DNA of 64,000 bases from Pyrocephalus nanus (GCA_038380795.1 CM076268.1:27103501-27167500), one strand, 5' to 3'. Counted from the first letter of the stretch, positions 10,656 to 22,384 are shown. A program made the numbers and translations. The notes: generated from the sequence alone by a model not told the origin.

Positions 10656-13600
10656 TAAATCCTTGCCTTTTCCATTTTTTATCTACAACTTGCAAGTAAC
10701 AGTAATTAATTAAATACATAACTGTATTAAAATGGCAACAACTATTTCACAACTTTTTCCCCTTAAAGACATAGTTACCTTGGCTGCTCACCTATTGAGC
10801 TCTATTGCCAAGTGGTATTGTGTCAGGAGTTTAAAATCTTTGACAAACATAACAGAAAAAGTCAACTATTTCTCTTATAGCAAGGAAGGAGGGAAGTTTT
10901 CATTTCTAATTTTATGGTGATAATTATCCTACTGTCATTATTCTGTCACATGCTTCAGCACAGATTTATTAAGCTGATATCATATGCCTCCTAGGCTGGC
11001 TCTCTGAGAAGCAGATAAAATTCTATCTTTTTACAAACCTGCAGGGAAGAGCTAATTCAACCAGGTTAGTCATGATTTATGGGCATTTATCCTAATCAGC
11101 TTTTCTGACAAGCCTCCCATTGGAATACCACTAGGTTTGAAGCAGACACAAAAATCTAGTTTCATTTCTCACTGTGAGCTGTGTAGAATTTTTCAATTCA
11201 GACACTTCTGTCTGAAAACTTGGTAAAACTGACTCTAACTGTGACTGTAACTGGACAGGTAAATACCTATTTTTAACATCTTACCAGGAGCACTGAGTGT
11301 AGTGTACAGTTCATCTGGAGCTAATATTAGGGATGCTGTTGAGCTTTCAGGAGATGCTTCATATTTTTAGTGAATATTGATCAGTGTAATCATTATATAA
11401 TTCCAAATCCACCCTTTTGAGGTATTTAATTCTTTGAAATGTAAAGAAATAGAAGCAAAGAAATTAAATGATCTCTCAAACCAGAGATTAAAAAAACCAG
11501 AATTATTAAAAATAATGTAAATAAAATAATCCATCATTGCACACTGAACAGTTGCTGACTTTGGGGACTCTTGGCAACTGTTTCACAGACAAATAAGTAT
11601 GTGAAGGGCTTCTTTGATGTTCTGAATAATGATCTGCCACGGGGACCTAGTGATGGTTTTATTGCCTCATGTCCATGTGACATTTTTTTCTGGTTACTCC
11701 CTCCAAGAGTGACATTTAGAAGGAGGTAAATGTTCATTAGATGGAAGATGTAATTCTGATGTGCTTAAGTGCCTGCATATCTCCTGAGTGCACTGGGCTT
11801 TGCTTGTTGGGGAGGATGATGAGGTACAAAGCAAATTTAATGAACAGTCCTACTGCTGCCCTTTTTAACCCTTCAGTAAACATTTCCTCCCATATACTTT
11901 TTTTAGGATTCAGCTTTTAATACTCAGTGTGGCAAGGGGCATTTTTTTAAAAAATTGAAGTAATTACAAAATTCACATGTAAATTGCGAGGGTCCAAGGA
12001 AGCTTTTGTTATTTTGATTCAAGAGACCTAGTGAGATTAAGGATTTGGGCAATCATCAGCCAAACCACAGTTTTCCTCAGATGTAAATGGAATCTGACTT
12101 GGAGAAGACAAGCTCAGTTTGAAGAATAATTTGTTTGTAATTTTCCTCTGGTTCTGAGTCTCTCATGTGCAAACCATGACATTTACAAGAACACTAAACA
12201 GGAGTTCATGCAAGGAGCATTGCTGATATTCTGCAGCATGGTGGAGATTCTTTGGTGTCAGAGTTATGTGAGCTTTATAAATCAAGCACAGTCCCAGCTA
12301 GTTTAACTGCATCTTGTGCTCTGTGGTGGAAAGGCTGAGATCTTCCTCTCCAAGGAAGCCTGAGGATTTTAGCTCTACACAACTGCTTAGGTCTGATGAT
12401 GTCTGGAGTTTAAATACCCAGCAGGGTATCTGGAATTCAGCTATCTGGAAAAAGATCATCAATGTTTCATACCTTCAAACTTCTGTAGCTGATGCTTATA
12501 TCCTCAGCTGTACACTTTCCCTTAACCTCCATCTGAGAGCTCAGTTACTTAAGAGATCTTAATAAGAGGAACAGCTCTAACTAGCTGGAACAACTTTTAA
12601 AACAGCAATACTAAGAGCACTTGTCTGCCAAGAAAACTGGAGGTGAATAAAATACTACAGCTAAATGAATTAAAAACAAAAAGAATAATGCAGTATATTT
12701 ATCTACATTTGCAGAAAGTGTGTAGAGCAGTTTCACTGGAAGTCATGTCCTTCATTCTGATTTACACTGCCAGAGAATTTGAAGTAGCGTCTGAGTCCCC
12801 CATCCTGCTTCTTTTTCACCTCTTCATTTGCAGTTCTTACCCTTCAATGGTGTTTTTATTTTCCAGAAAGCATAATTGCTTTTTGGTGGGAGAGTGTACA
12901 CTTTAAAAAATGTTGCAGAGAAACTCATGGTTCCCACTCAGCACTCAGGTAAGCATGAAATATTTGGATTAATATCTAATGAATTTCTTTGTTTTCCTGG
13001 GTACAGTGATAAACACATTCCAAGTTTTTTGTAGCTTGTGCAGATAGAGAGTTTTCCTTCTGAAAACTGCAGTTAGCAGAAAAAGGGAGAATTAGTCCAC
13101 AAGCTAAGCCCACCTTCAGAATTTAGACTTATTTGAATAAAAATTTTGTATATGAAATTTTCATTTACATTTAGAACTAGTTTTCACCCATCCCTGCTTA
13201 TTGTCATACAAATAATTGGTGACTTATGAAAAATGAAGTATTTTATCTTGTAAGCCTCATAAGCAAATACCTTTTACTGTCAGAAGCTCATGTTTGTCCC
13301 TAAAGGAAAACCTTTTCTTCCTCTGTTCTCTGCAGTTAGTAGCTTTCCTTTTAACAGGTAACAAAGCATCATGCCACAGTCCAAAGGCTGCCTTAGGACA
13401 ATCTAAATATTCATTCATAGGAAGAAAGAAAGTAAATTAGACATTGGCAGGTATTCAGAATGTGTCTACTGCCCCAAAGCATAGATTTACAGCTCAAGAA
13501 AAAGTAGTCTCATATTACAAAAATATTGATGAGAATTTTTAATATCCCAGAGTTCAAGGATGTTCAATTCCAGAATTGTGGTTCAGCCCATCAAAAAGAA

Positions 13601-13719
13601 ACGAGTCATGTAGAAGTTGTGGTGACAGATTCATGCTCAGAATATTTATACCACAGTTATGACTGATACAGGAATGTAGACAGATCAGTTTGTAGATTTG
13701 CCAGTGCTGTTTCTCTGTC

Positions 13720-14345
13720 ACTGGTTTTGCGTTTGAGTTCGTTATTGCAGAGGTTGAGGTTCCGTGAGGTGTGTCCCTGAGCACACGGTGACCCTCTGTT
13801 AGCAGATTTATCTGAGAAACTGGCCACGAATTATTAGTCATCTTATCAACATCTTTTATTATCAGTTGAAGTAATTCTATAAAAACGTTGTGAGGGAAGC
13901 CTGCCTCCAGCTAACAATAAACAAATCACTCGCAGGGCACATAACCCAACGATTTTGGTTACACTTAGTGAAGTAGCCAGCTCACGTCATTGCAGGCACC
14001 GGCTCTGAGGGCAGCACGGCAGTCCCACCTGGAGTGCTGCCAAAGCTCTGAGCTCTCCCAGTCAAAACCCGTCGTGAGGTTACACACTGACAGGCATGTA
14101 ATTACAAGCTTTGGATGAAGTCCTGCTTCTGCTGAAGTCAGTGGCAAAATTCCCACTGATTTCTCTGGAAAGCAGTGACCTTGTTTCATGCAGCCAGCCT
14201 AAGTATTTTACGAGTGATTATCCCAATGTTTTACCTGGGCACACACTCGTGACAATTACAGTGGCTATTTAAAAATAGCAAAGATAGGAGGGAAGCACTA
14301 AACAATTGTGCTTTTGAGCTTTGCTATGGCATTCAATCCGCGTAA
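13720..14345. promoter_or_regulatory. CpG-retaining segment, possible conserved regulatory element
   Basis: CpGs recur here (for example TTTGCGTTTGAG, TTCCGTGAGG, CACACGGTG, CTCACGTCATTG, GCACCGGC, GCACGGCAG, CCCGTCGTGAGG and ATCCGCGTAAA), while the flanking kilobases are nearly free of them. A CRE-like CACGTCA core lies at about 13984. The segment is too short and too weak for a classical promoter CpG island. Function is inferred, not shown. Confidence 0.3.
14115..14175. repeat. Old amniote interspersed repeat fragment with hairpin
   Basis: GAAGTCAGTGG (14134-14144) and CCACTGATTTC (14153-14163) are inverted copies with one mismatch around an 8-nt loop, next to TGAAGTCCTGCTTCTG. From memory this resembles a dispersed self-complementary repeat of turtle, crocodilian and bird genomes built around GAAGTCAATGG-type arms. 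I cannot name the family with certainty. Confidence 0.45.
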
Positions 14346-15570
14346 ATTTGATCAAGGTCCCAAAGTAGTTTTGCTTGCAGGGGAGGAAAAGGCTGTCATG
14401 GTTGCTTGACCTAAAGATCACTGAAGGCTTTTGATCTTCACATGAGCCCTTAATAACCCACTGATCTGGCATTTTCACATTCATGATCTTTAAAATCTTC
14501 TCCAGCGTGCAAATTAAATTCTCTGTAAAAGATGTTTGAGAAATACTGTGTTAAAGTATATGGATTGGTCTCATAATTATGAAATCATATACCAAAATAA
14601 AATAAAATAAACTGAGAGCTTTCTCAGGTGTACGTGGGAAATTGTTTATCACTTTTTCTTGCAAATGTCTTACACAGTGCCTTGAGTTTAAAACGTAGTC
14701 CTAAAGGCTTAAATTAATTTCAAGGTGAAAGTGTGTTTTCCAGTATGAGGTAGAAATTATGCTTCAGTTAACTCTTGATTGCTTAGAAAATGTCACTGGG
14801 CATTATTATTCATTTTGATTAGAGAAACACATTCAAATATAATAAAATACCCTCTAAGTGATTATCAACAGAATTCCAATGGACTTAGGTATAACAGAAA
14901 GAACTTACCTTCCACTTCCTAGAATGGAGTTAATGGTCCAAACAAAACAGTGTTTATTTTAGGAAACAAAAAAAAAATAAAAATTGCTGTGCAACATAGA
15001 GTCTTCCTTAGGGTGTGAATCTTCCATGGTACCATGTCACTGTTTACCACAGACCAGGCAAAGAAAGGTGGCTTTGGTGAGGATTCAAGTGTTCTGACCT
15101 AGTTGACCTTTAGGCTAGTGTCACAGTTAATGGAATAAAGCTTTTGTTATGTGTTAATATGATGTTGACATAGCAGGAGTCTGGCTGAAATGTGGACATG
15201 GCATAGAAGAGGCAGCATTTGCCAAAACCTGTCACAGTGCTTTACTGTGAGATGTTTTTTCTCCCTCTGTTTTCTTCTACTGCTTAGACCATGAAGTTGC
15301 TCTGAAAAATGACTACCTAAAAATGGCACCCTGTATTTTTAGTCTCTCAATAAATAACAGGCCAGGACAGTTTGTACACTACAGGTCCTGCAAATTCAGC
15401 CAGGAATTTGCCAGGTCAAGGGACTTGACAGTACTATTTGGACAGTAACACACAAAGATTTTGGGGGTCTGTCTGTTGTTAGCATTGTATTTCCATTGGT
15501 GTTCAAACTAGAATAGGCTCAAGGTTTGTTCACCACAACTATCAGCACCACTTAAACACATACACTTTGC

Positions 15571-15575
15571 TTCAC
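15571..15575. repeat. Target-site duplication TTCAC (left)
   Basis: Identical to the five bases directly after the element (16967-16971). The copy immediately precedes the TGTCGTGG terminus. Confidence 0.85.
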
Positions 15576-15691
15576 TGTCGTGGTTTTGCCTTGGCTTAAT
15601 TTGTTTTCCACTCCTCACACAATTACTACTAGTTGAGAGAAAGTTTTTGCAGATAAAAGAGAGACAGGATTTGGGGAAAATAGTATAAACA

Positions 15692-15697
15692 TTTATT
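15692..15697 (-). promoter_or_regulatory. Poly(A) signal (AATAAA) of the long solo LTR
   Basis: AATAAA on the minus strand, about 115 bp before the element's 3' end, at the expected end of R. It lies on the same strand as the candidate exon at 1.6 kb. Confidence 0.6.
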
Positions 15698-15804
15698 ACT
15701 AGTAAAATAAAAACTACTAATAAATTAAAAATTAAAGAATTATATTTACAACCATTTTTACCTAAGTTAAAGTGTTATATATTTACAGAAATACTCCTCC
15801 CCTC

Positions 15805-15812
15805 CTTTTATA
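15805..15812 (-). promoter_or_regulatory. TATA box of the long solo LTR
   Basis: TATAAAAG on the minus strand, followed by a G-rich segment. It sits about 108 bp before the poly(A) signal and so marks the U3/R region. Confidence 0.6.
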
Positions 15813-16183
15813 CCAGTCTAAGGAGGAGAAGTGGTTTCAGTTTCCATTTTCAGAGTTCTAGCTCTCTCTCTCCAGTAACAAATCTTTAATAGCAGCAGCA
15901 TTCTCGTTGCAGCTGGAACTTTTTCTCTCTCTCTCTCTTGCTTTGTGTCAGCTTCCAGGGCTGGGCTTACCCCCCTCCTGGGCTAATGACTGAAGGCTGG
16001 GGGTTACCCAGGTCCTGAAGGGTCTTTCTTCCATAGGCTTGCAAGGGGACACTTGCTTACTATGGATCTTCACCACAAGGTTACAGGGAATAATGGCTTA
16101 AGAGTTCACCCCGGTTTCCCTATGGAGGTCCCTCCCCATGGGAGAAACAGTCTTTGATAGACTTCTCGGCACGGGTCTAGCAC

Positions 16184-16350
16184 GGATCCACACACGCACG
16201 GATCCCAACATCTCACATGGGCCGTCTCGCTCCAGCATGAGATTCTTTTCTTCTCATAAAGTTATAAATCTACAACAGCAGTATGGATCCACACACACAC
16301 GGATCCCAAGCTTATTCGAGCCATCTTTACTCTGGCATAAGCATCATCCC
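16184..16350. repeat. Imperfect internal duplication, 101-bp period, in the LTR
   Basis: GGATCCACACAC followed by CACGGATCCCAA occurs at 16184 and again at 16285 with a single base difference. The next 40 bases of each copy also share spaced matches (GCC, TCTC/TCTG, CATGAG/CATAAG). This is a degenerate tandem duplication inside U3. Confidence 0.7.
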
Positions 16351-16966
16351 TTTCAAGGGTCACAAAGTTTTCAACAGGACTTTGCCTCACCTCAGTCCTT
16401 CTCATGAAGTCTCGGTTCTCTGGTACATCTACAGGCTCCTCAGTGAGCTGCATGGAGAGTCTCCTTACTCCAATAAACTTTTACAAGTAGCAGGGATTAC
16501 TTTTCAGTCTTTTCCCTGCTGGAGAGAGGGAGCAAAAAGGGAAGAAACAGCTCTCCCCCCTTCGAATTTCTTCTCTCTCCTCCGGCTGCCAGCTTCGACC
16601 TTGGAAATTCCGTTATCTCTCGGCTGGAATTTCTTCTACAGCGGTTTCTCATCCAAGTAGTCAGTCTTTTAAACTTTTTTTTTTCTTCACTCTCTTACTA
16701 GAGAGTAAGGGAAGGCTTCAGTGCTACACCTGCCCCCCCCAGCACAAGCTGGGGGAGGAGAAGGCCTTGGCCCTCTTCGGGCCTGCTGCTTCTTTACATG
16801 GCTGCTGCTTCTAATTTCAACTGCGCCACAAGTCTTCTCTTCTGTTTTCTTAAAGATGTAATTAGCAAAGGCGTCACTGGACTTTTGATTGGCCTTTTTG
16901 TCCGGAAATTACCTGGACAAAACCATCTTCAGCCCCAGGGATGGGCTGGTGGGCAAAACCACGACA

Positions 16967-16971
16967 TTCAC
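16967..16971. repeat. Target-site duplication TTCAC (right)
   Basis: Directly follows the CCACGACA terminus and matches 15571-15575 exactly. Confidence 0.85.
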
Positions 16972-18492
16972 CCACTTAAAAAATGGATTCAAAGCTTGTC
17001 TAAGATGAAATGGAATTGAATTTTAGCTGTGTTGGCTCCATGCTGATATTGGATAGTGTCTCAACAAAGGTTTGAAGGTCAGTCAGTGAGTTTGTCAACA
17101 CTTTAGCTTTACAGGGGCCATCGTTATCCCTGTTGATTTACATCAGTCAAACCTTGATCTGAATCATTCCTCCTTTCTTTAGGAAAAGGCTCCTGTCCTG
17201 GAAGTAGACCTGCCTGTACAGACAATAGCCCCAAAGGTAATCCTGTGGTCTTCTCTGGATTTGTATCTTGGAGTGAGACCACAGGAATGAGTCCTTAGTA
17301 TGGTCGGCTCAACAGGCAATAAAAGGGGTATACAGGAAAACACACAAAAATGTGTACAGCTTTATGAGGCAGTTTCAAGTGTAATTTTTATCTAACCCAG
17401 AGAAATTATTTGAAGGCTATTAGGAACACAGAAGAACATTTGCAATGGCAGCCAAACAGAAAGATAAACAAGCCAACTAAGACTTTTGATCTACCATAAG
17501 AAAAAAATAGTCTTATGAAGAGCAGGTGAACAAAACTCATTTTGTGCCTCCTTTCCTTTTAACATTGAAAAGCAGAAATATTTATGAATGCTTGACAAGT
17601 ATTTTCTTTATAAAGAAATGCACCACAAAATACTTCTAATACTGATTGATTTAATTAAAGCACAACTTGTTTTCTTTATTATTTGGACTGTGTTTGTCTT
17701 TTGCTTAAGTTTTCAGCATGCCTTTTTTTTTTGGTTTTGAGGTGATAGGTTTGGTAGGGTATTTTTTCCTCCTTTGCTCTATATGAATTTAGCTGTACAT
17801 TAATTGTAACAATCAGAAATCAACAGATAAACAAAAATGGGATATAAATGCATAATGTTATTCAACATATACACCAAACAGGGAAGCTGTCCTTTCTTTG
17901 GAAAACAACTATGTCTGGTAGTTATAATGCACATTTCCTACAAAATGCTATAGAGTATTAGGGATGAAGTAAAAAGCACCACTGATTTAACTCTAAGCTT
18001 CACCGAAATGGGAGCTACTATAAAAATTTAAATATACCAAAGTGTCTCATATGTTTTGTTTTGAATTTTTTTGGACTTATTGGAAGAAAACATGATTAAA
18101 AGAAAAACTTCCTGAACACAGCACCTCATTTCACCTCATTTCGTCTATTAGCAATGATTATTCATCTTCACCTAAACCATCTTTTCTTCATTTTTAAATA
18201 ATCGAGGTTACCATGTGCTGAAAAGAAAAAGAAAAATATCAAGTTTGGTGTCTCTATTCATGCAGTTCAACATGAGGAAATATAAAGACTTCTTTTCAAT
18301 TGTTGAAAAGGAAGAATGCAAGGATAAAAAAAGGAATAACAAACCAGCAGTACTGCTAGGTGAATGAGGTTAGATTGAGCAATGGTCTTTTTTTCCTCAT
18401 TGACACATTGTTTAAACAGATGAGATATTAAGCATTGTTTTCTCACTTCTCAAGTGAGATACACAGAAATTTATCTTGGACAAGGGCTAGAG
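16972..18492. other. AT-rich non-coding stretch
   Basis: No repeat or gene recognised. A minus-strand pyrimidine tract ending in CAG near 18218-18237 resembles a splice acceptor but is followed by an almost immediate stop in the first frame. Confidence 0.5.
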
Positions 18493-18752
18493 CAGTGGAC
18501 TACAAAGTGGGGTGCATGTGTGACTATCCATTGGGATGTGGAAGAAAATATTGTATGTACCATTAGTAAAATATTTTTCAAAATAATGCTTATTTCATCT
18601 TTATCCTGTTTACTTTACATTTCTTTTTTTATAATTTTAATATGTTAGTAAAGTAGTTTGTGTATAATATTAATAAATATATATATGAGATGCATACTCA
18701 AAAATGTTTACTGATAGCAGTGTCAGATCAAAAAACAGTTTAGAGACCACTG
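18493..18752. mobile_element. hAT/Charlie-like MITE (non-autonomous DNA transposon)
   Basis: The left end CAGTGGACTACAAAGTGGGG and the complement of the right end, CAGTGGTCTCTAAACTG, are imperfect terminal inverted repeats of the CAGTGG type used by hAT/Charlie elements. The 8 bases on each side (GGCTAGAG and TGCTGGAG) match at 6 of 8, consistent with a decayed 8-bp hAT target duplication. The 260-bp interior is AT-rich and has no transposase. The copy is clearly old. Confidence 0.7.
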
Positions 18753-20760
18753 TGCTGGAGAGCAATTACCTACATGACAGTTCCACACTAGATATAATTT
18801 GTGATCATACAATTGTCTGGTGGTATTGATCGTGCAGGGTTTCACGAAGAATGGGTGCAGATGGAATTAAATCAGACATAATGCCTGAGGAGTTTGCAGA
18901 AAGGCTCCTGTTGATTTTTAGAAGATGTGGTTAAAGATATTAGAGAGGTGATAGAAAGGTTAGAATGCAAGAAAGTGATTTGCAACTCAGAAAAATGAAA
19001 CAAAATAGTTTTAGCAAAAATAATCCCAACAATCAACAGTGACACTGGAGAAATCTGTAAACCAGTTGTGAGGATGGAGAGGTATTAGATAAGGGAGGGG
19101 GAACTGAAAGCTGAAATAAAGCAGCAAAACTGGCCGGAAAGATTATGAGTAGTACTGTGGATGCATGTATTATGGAATAGGAGTTAATAATTTATGTTGA
19201 CTTGGCTCCAGTATGGCTGTGTCTAGAAAATTGCACTTTTTCCAGGGTATTGCTTTATCAGAAAGCTGTGAACACTAAAAATGAGGGATTTTAGGAACAG
19301 TAAACTATTGGAAAAGATTACAGTTATAAGGTTACATATAAAAATTAAAATATTTATTAAAATGCACCTATTTTGCAAAAAAAAAAAAAAAGGAGGAGCA
19401 GGCAAGGGAGAATAGGGTGAGATGATATGGCTTAAAATATTGGGTGTCTCAGTGAGGAGCAGGAGAAATGAGAGAAGTAAGCAAAGAAAAATAATTATGG
19501 CTTGTATACAAAATTCTTAATGACAACATGATGATGATGATCAATTACTTAAATTTTTGTAATGTTCATGGTATTACATGTTTTCCAAGCACATAAAAAG
19601 ATGTTTCAGATTATAATCTTTCAAAGATGGACAATAGCTGAAATAGCACAGGTTTCTGAGATGAATAGAGAGTCTGAATAGACCACAGAGGTTTAAATTA
19701 GTTACATGATATCTGTTCTTCTCCCAAACCATTTCAAAGGGGTTAAGTTCTTGTGTTTTTCTAATACACTTGTGCCTCTCCTAACATTTTATGGAAAAGT
19801 GCATATTACTGAAGGGATACTTGTCTGGATTATTTTATATTCTTGATTATGGTGTTCTAGGAGGAAATATATGAGACATATATGCAGAAGTTATTTAGAT
19901 TATGAATCCATGTCATGCAAAGACAATGAAAGCAATCAGTAGGTTCTTTTGAGTGTGCAAACGCACTGTGATGTTGGGTTATCACGATCTGTAGGGATGG
20001 AGACAGCCTGTAAACACTTCTGCATGGTGAGGGCAGGAAAGAGGTTTTCATCCGTGGACTTGCTATAAATAAGGTGAAACAGTTGCATAATTGTTTGGTA
20101 GGATCAGCACAAGCATTTTTTTCAGTAGGGAATTGTTTTCCAGATGAGGTTCAAAGTCTCTTCTTATAAAGTCAGTTATTTTTCTTTCCTTCCTATACGA
20201 AAATTCACTGCTGTTTTCAAAAAAAGCAGTTTATTCTTGATGTAGTCTTCAGCATGAAATACAACTGATTTAAGGTCTAAAGTGAAGAACCCTAAGTGAA
20301 GCATCTTTATAAAATGATGAAACAGTTTTCTAGTGCATTTAAGTCATGCTGTTACTGACTATTCCATGACCCTTCACAGAGCTGCCTGAGAACAGTTGTA
20401 TATGGTTTGAAGGTCTCGTGGCTTTTGTCATGTGCTGGACAAATGTAGACAATTGTCAAACCTAATTTGCTTCTGCCAGCAATTTCTTTTTAACCTGCTA
20501 AATAAAAACTGCCTCCCTGTACACCACAAACCAAATCAACTTATCTTCTGTGGTTCTTGTGTCAACCCACTAAAATCATTGACCAAAATATATCTCAGAA
20601 AACCATTACTCTAATGCTAGCAATCCCAAGATGTCAGTTGTCTTCTGTCATTGTGTTGCACATGTTGCCTGTGTCTTAATTAGTTTCAAAGACTTTTTAT
20701 GATGTAAAATGACAAGATTCATACTGACATGATTGTGATCTCAGGGTGCAGGTAATCAAC
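18753..20760. other. AT-rich non-coding stretch
   Basis: No gene recognised. It contains a 15-nt poly(A) run at 19377-19391 preceded at short distance by ATTAAA. Confidence 0.5.
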
Positions 20761-20990
20761 CACAGGAAATTCTGTCTGAACATAAAAAGAACTTTCTGGT
20801 GTAGGCATGATCAGACACTGGAACAGGTTGCCCAGAGAGGCTGTAGAGTCTCCATCCTCAAAGTTACTGAAAACCTGAGTGGATGCAGTCCTGAGAAACC
20901 TGTGCTAGGAAACCTTGTTTTGGGTGGGGGAGCTTGGCCCGGATGATTCCCACAGTTCCCTGCCAACAGGAGCCATTCTGTGATTCTGTG
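20761..20990 (+). mobile_element. CR1 LINE, 3'-terminal fragment
   Basis: Sense-strand CR1 end. TCTGTCTGAACATAAAAAGA is followed by CACTGGAACAGGTTGCCCAG, GAGGCTGTAGAGTCTCCATC and the terminal ATTCTGTGATTCTGTG octamer repeat. This is the end of the reverse transcriptase reading frame plus a short 3' UTR. It is mutated and 5'-truncated, and cannot code. Confidence 0.9.
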
Positions 20991-22289
20991 CAGAAGCCAA
21001 GTATTTGCAGCAAGTGAATATTCTGTTCTAGCAGTTGCGGTATTTGTAGTTTCTTTATGATCTCTGGTATCAGGTCTTCTACCCTTCACATTTAAATAAT
21101 TTCCTCAGTGCTATCTGAAAACCTGGCTTTGTGTTGAAAATGGTGAATTTCTGTATTCACTTTAGATTACTAGTAGCAGCTAAGTTATGGTCAAATGATC
21201 ATGTTATATACAGACACTCTTCTTATTATTGACTGGGTAGCAGATAAACAGTAGTAAAGAACATCCTGAAGGGATACTTTGGATGAAGGAGCAGGACAAA
21301 GTGATATAATAAAGTGCTGACTTTTATTTCAGTTTGTTACAGGCTTTTTGTGCCTTTCAGGGATCTCATAAAGAGTAAGAACAGGAGAGCTGACAGTTGT
21401 ATTTAAAGGAATTAAGTAATAATGCATGTATTTTATGTAATGCAATTAAAAAAAGTTTTGGAATTATTTTTTCAGTGGACTGAAAAAGATGCAGAATGGC
21501 AATATTAGGAAAACTATTGCTTGCTTAAGAGAGCATGCTTAAATTCCCACTGCAGTCTTCATGCAAGATCCAAATGGTTTCTTCCCCCATGCTGTTGGGG
21601 GCCATTTCCCACTCCCACAAGCCTTCACAAAGAAATCCTTTTGGTATGACCCACATGCCCTCTGTCTGTCTTGATGGGTAAAGGAGGTTTCCAGAGTCAA
21701 TCTGAGGTGCCATGTTGTCACAATTGAACTGGCTGGAATTATGTTTTTTTGAAAGAGAAGGACAGGCCTTATGCATTTTATAATTTGTGCAGTTGTAAAA
21801 GTTCATGAGACCCTTGGATTCTTTGCAGATTTTAGAGATGGCCTCACTTATGGCCACAAAAGAACCAAAATCACAAAATGTGCAAGTGAATGGGCACATA
21901 TCAGGTCCCCAGGTCCATAAGGAAAATACTCAACTGAGAAATCTTTTCTTTCAATGTCACGTCAGGCCACAATGCTCAGTATACATCTGGTGCTTGAGAC
22001 AGATAATGCTCAACCATTTGAAAGCATGCACCCAGTAAGCATTGCATCCTTCTCTTTCATTTTTCATTTGTGTCCCTGTGCTCTTCTCTGTTTTTAACTA
22101 TCCTGCCTACTCTGCAGATCCAGAAGGTATCAGATTAATTCTTCTGCTGCTGATATAAGGGACGGTATTTTGAGGTAATATTAGCTTCAAAGGATAATAA
22201 TGTCAGAGTGGGAATCTCATACTGTGATTAACCAAAAACTTTCTTATATTAACTTATGAAATCTTAAACTTATTAAAACCATGTGTAGA
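20991..22289. other. Non-coding stretch between two CR1 ends
   Basis: No gene recognised. A minus-strand open frame of 124 codons at 21525-21899 is the longest outside the LTRs, but it has no splice sites, no low-complexity bias and no family resemblance that I can see. Confidence 0.45.
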
Positions 22290-22384
22290 TGTAGTGCTTA
22301 TGGACATGGCTGAGTGTTGGACCTGGCAGTGTTGGGCTAACAGTTGGACTTGATCTTCAGGATATTTCTTCAATCTAAATTATT
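22290..22384 (+). mobile_element. CR1 LINE, 3' UTR fragment (old)
   Basis: GTAGTGCTTATGGACATGGC, GTTGGACCTGGCAGTGTT and GTTGGACTTGATC are spaced as in the CR1 3' UTR. The terminal octamers have decayed to CAATCTAAATTATT. Confidence 0.75.

Larger units (their letters stand above)
10656..15575. other. Non-coding stretch with a CpG-retaining segment
   Basis: Mostly AT-rich unique sequence without a recognised gene. From about 13720 to 14345 CpG dinucleotides become clearly denser and an old self-complementary repeat motif occurs at 14134-14163. A minus-strand open frame of 74 codons there has no splice context. Confidence 0.5.
15576..16966 (-). mobile_element. Long solo LTR (1,391 bp), ERVL-like, with intact 5-bp target duplication
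   Basis: The ends are perfect 15-bp inverted repeats: TGTCGTGGTTTTGCC at 15576-15590 and its complement at 16952-16966. Both flanks carry TTCAC (15571-15575 and 16967-16971), an exact 5-bp target-site duplication, which fits an ERVL-class integrase. Orientation is minus because on that strand TATAAAAG (15812-15805) is followed about 108 bp later by AATAAA (15697-15692) and then a roughly 115-bp U5-like tail. No primer-binding site, gag, pol or env is present, so it is a solo LTR. U3 is unusually long and contains an internal 101-bp duplication (about 16184 and 16285) and three small hairpins (16689-16783). The perfect duplication and preserved CpGs suggest a fairly young insertion. The exact family name is unknown to me. 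Confidence 0.87.

Noticed and set aside
16262..16453. 63-codon minus-strand open frame inside the long LTR
   Set aside because: It lies in U3 and overlaps the internal duplication. It resembles no retroviral protein I can recognise and is best explained as LTR sequence.
16283..16660. 125-codon plus-strand open frame, the longest in the window
   Set aside because: It runs antisense through the solo LTR and carries no recognisable domain, so it is a chance frame in repeat DNA.
18190..18237. Splice-acceptor-like tract on the minus strand
   Set aside because: The first frame stops after seven codons and the possible donor (TAG|GTGAAG) is poor. At most a non-coding exon, with nothing else to support it.
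21525..21899. 124-codon minus-strand open frame
   Set aside because: No splice sites, no family resemblance and ordinary local composition. Frames of this size are expected by chance in 64 kb.
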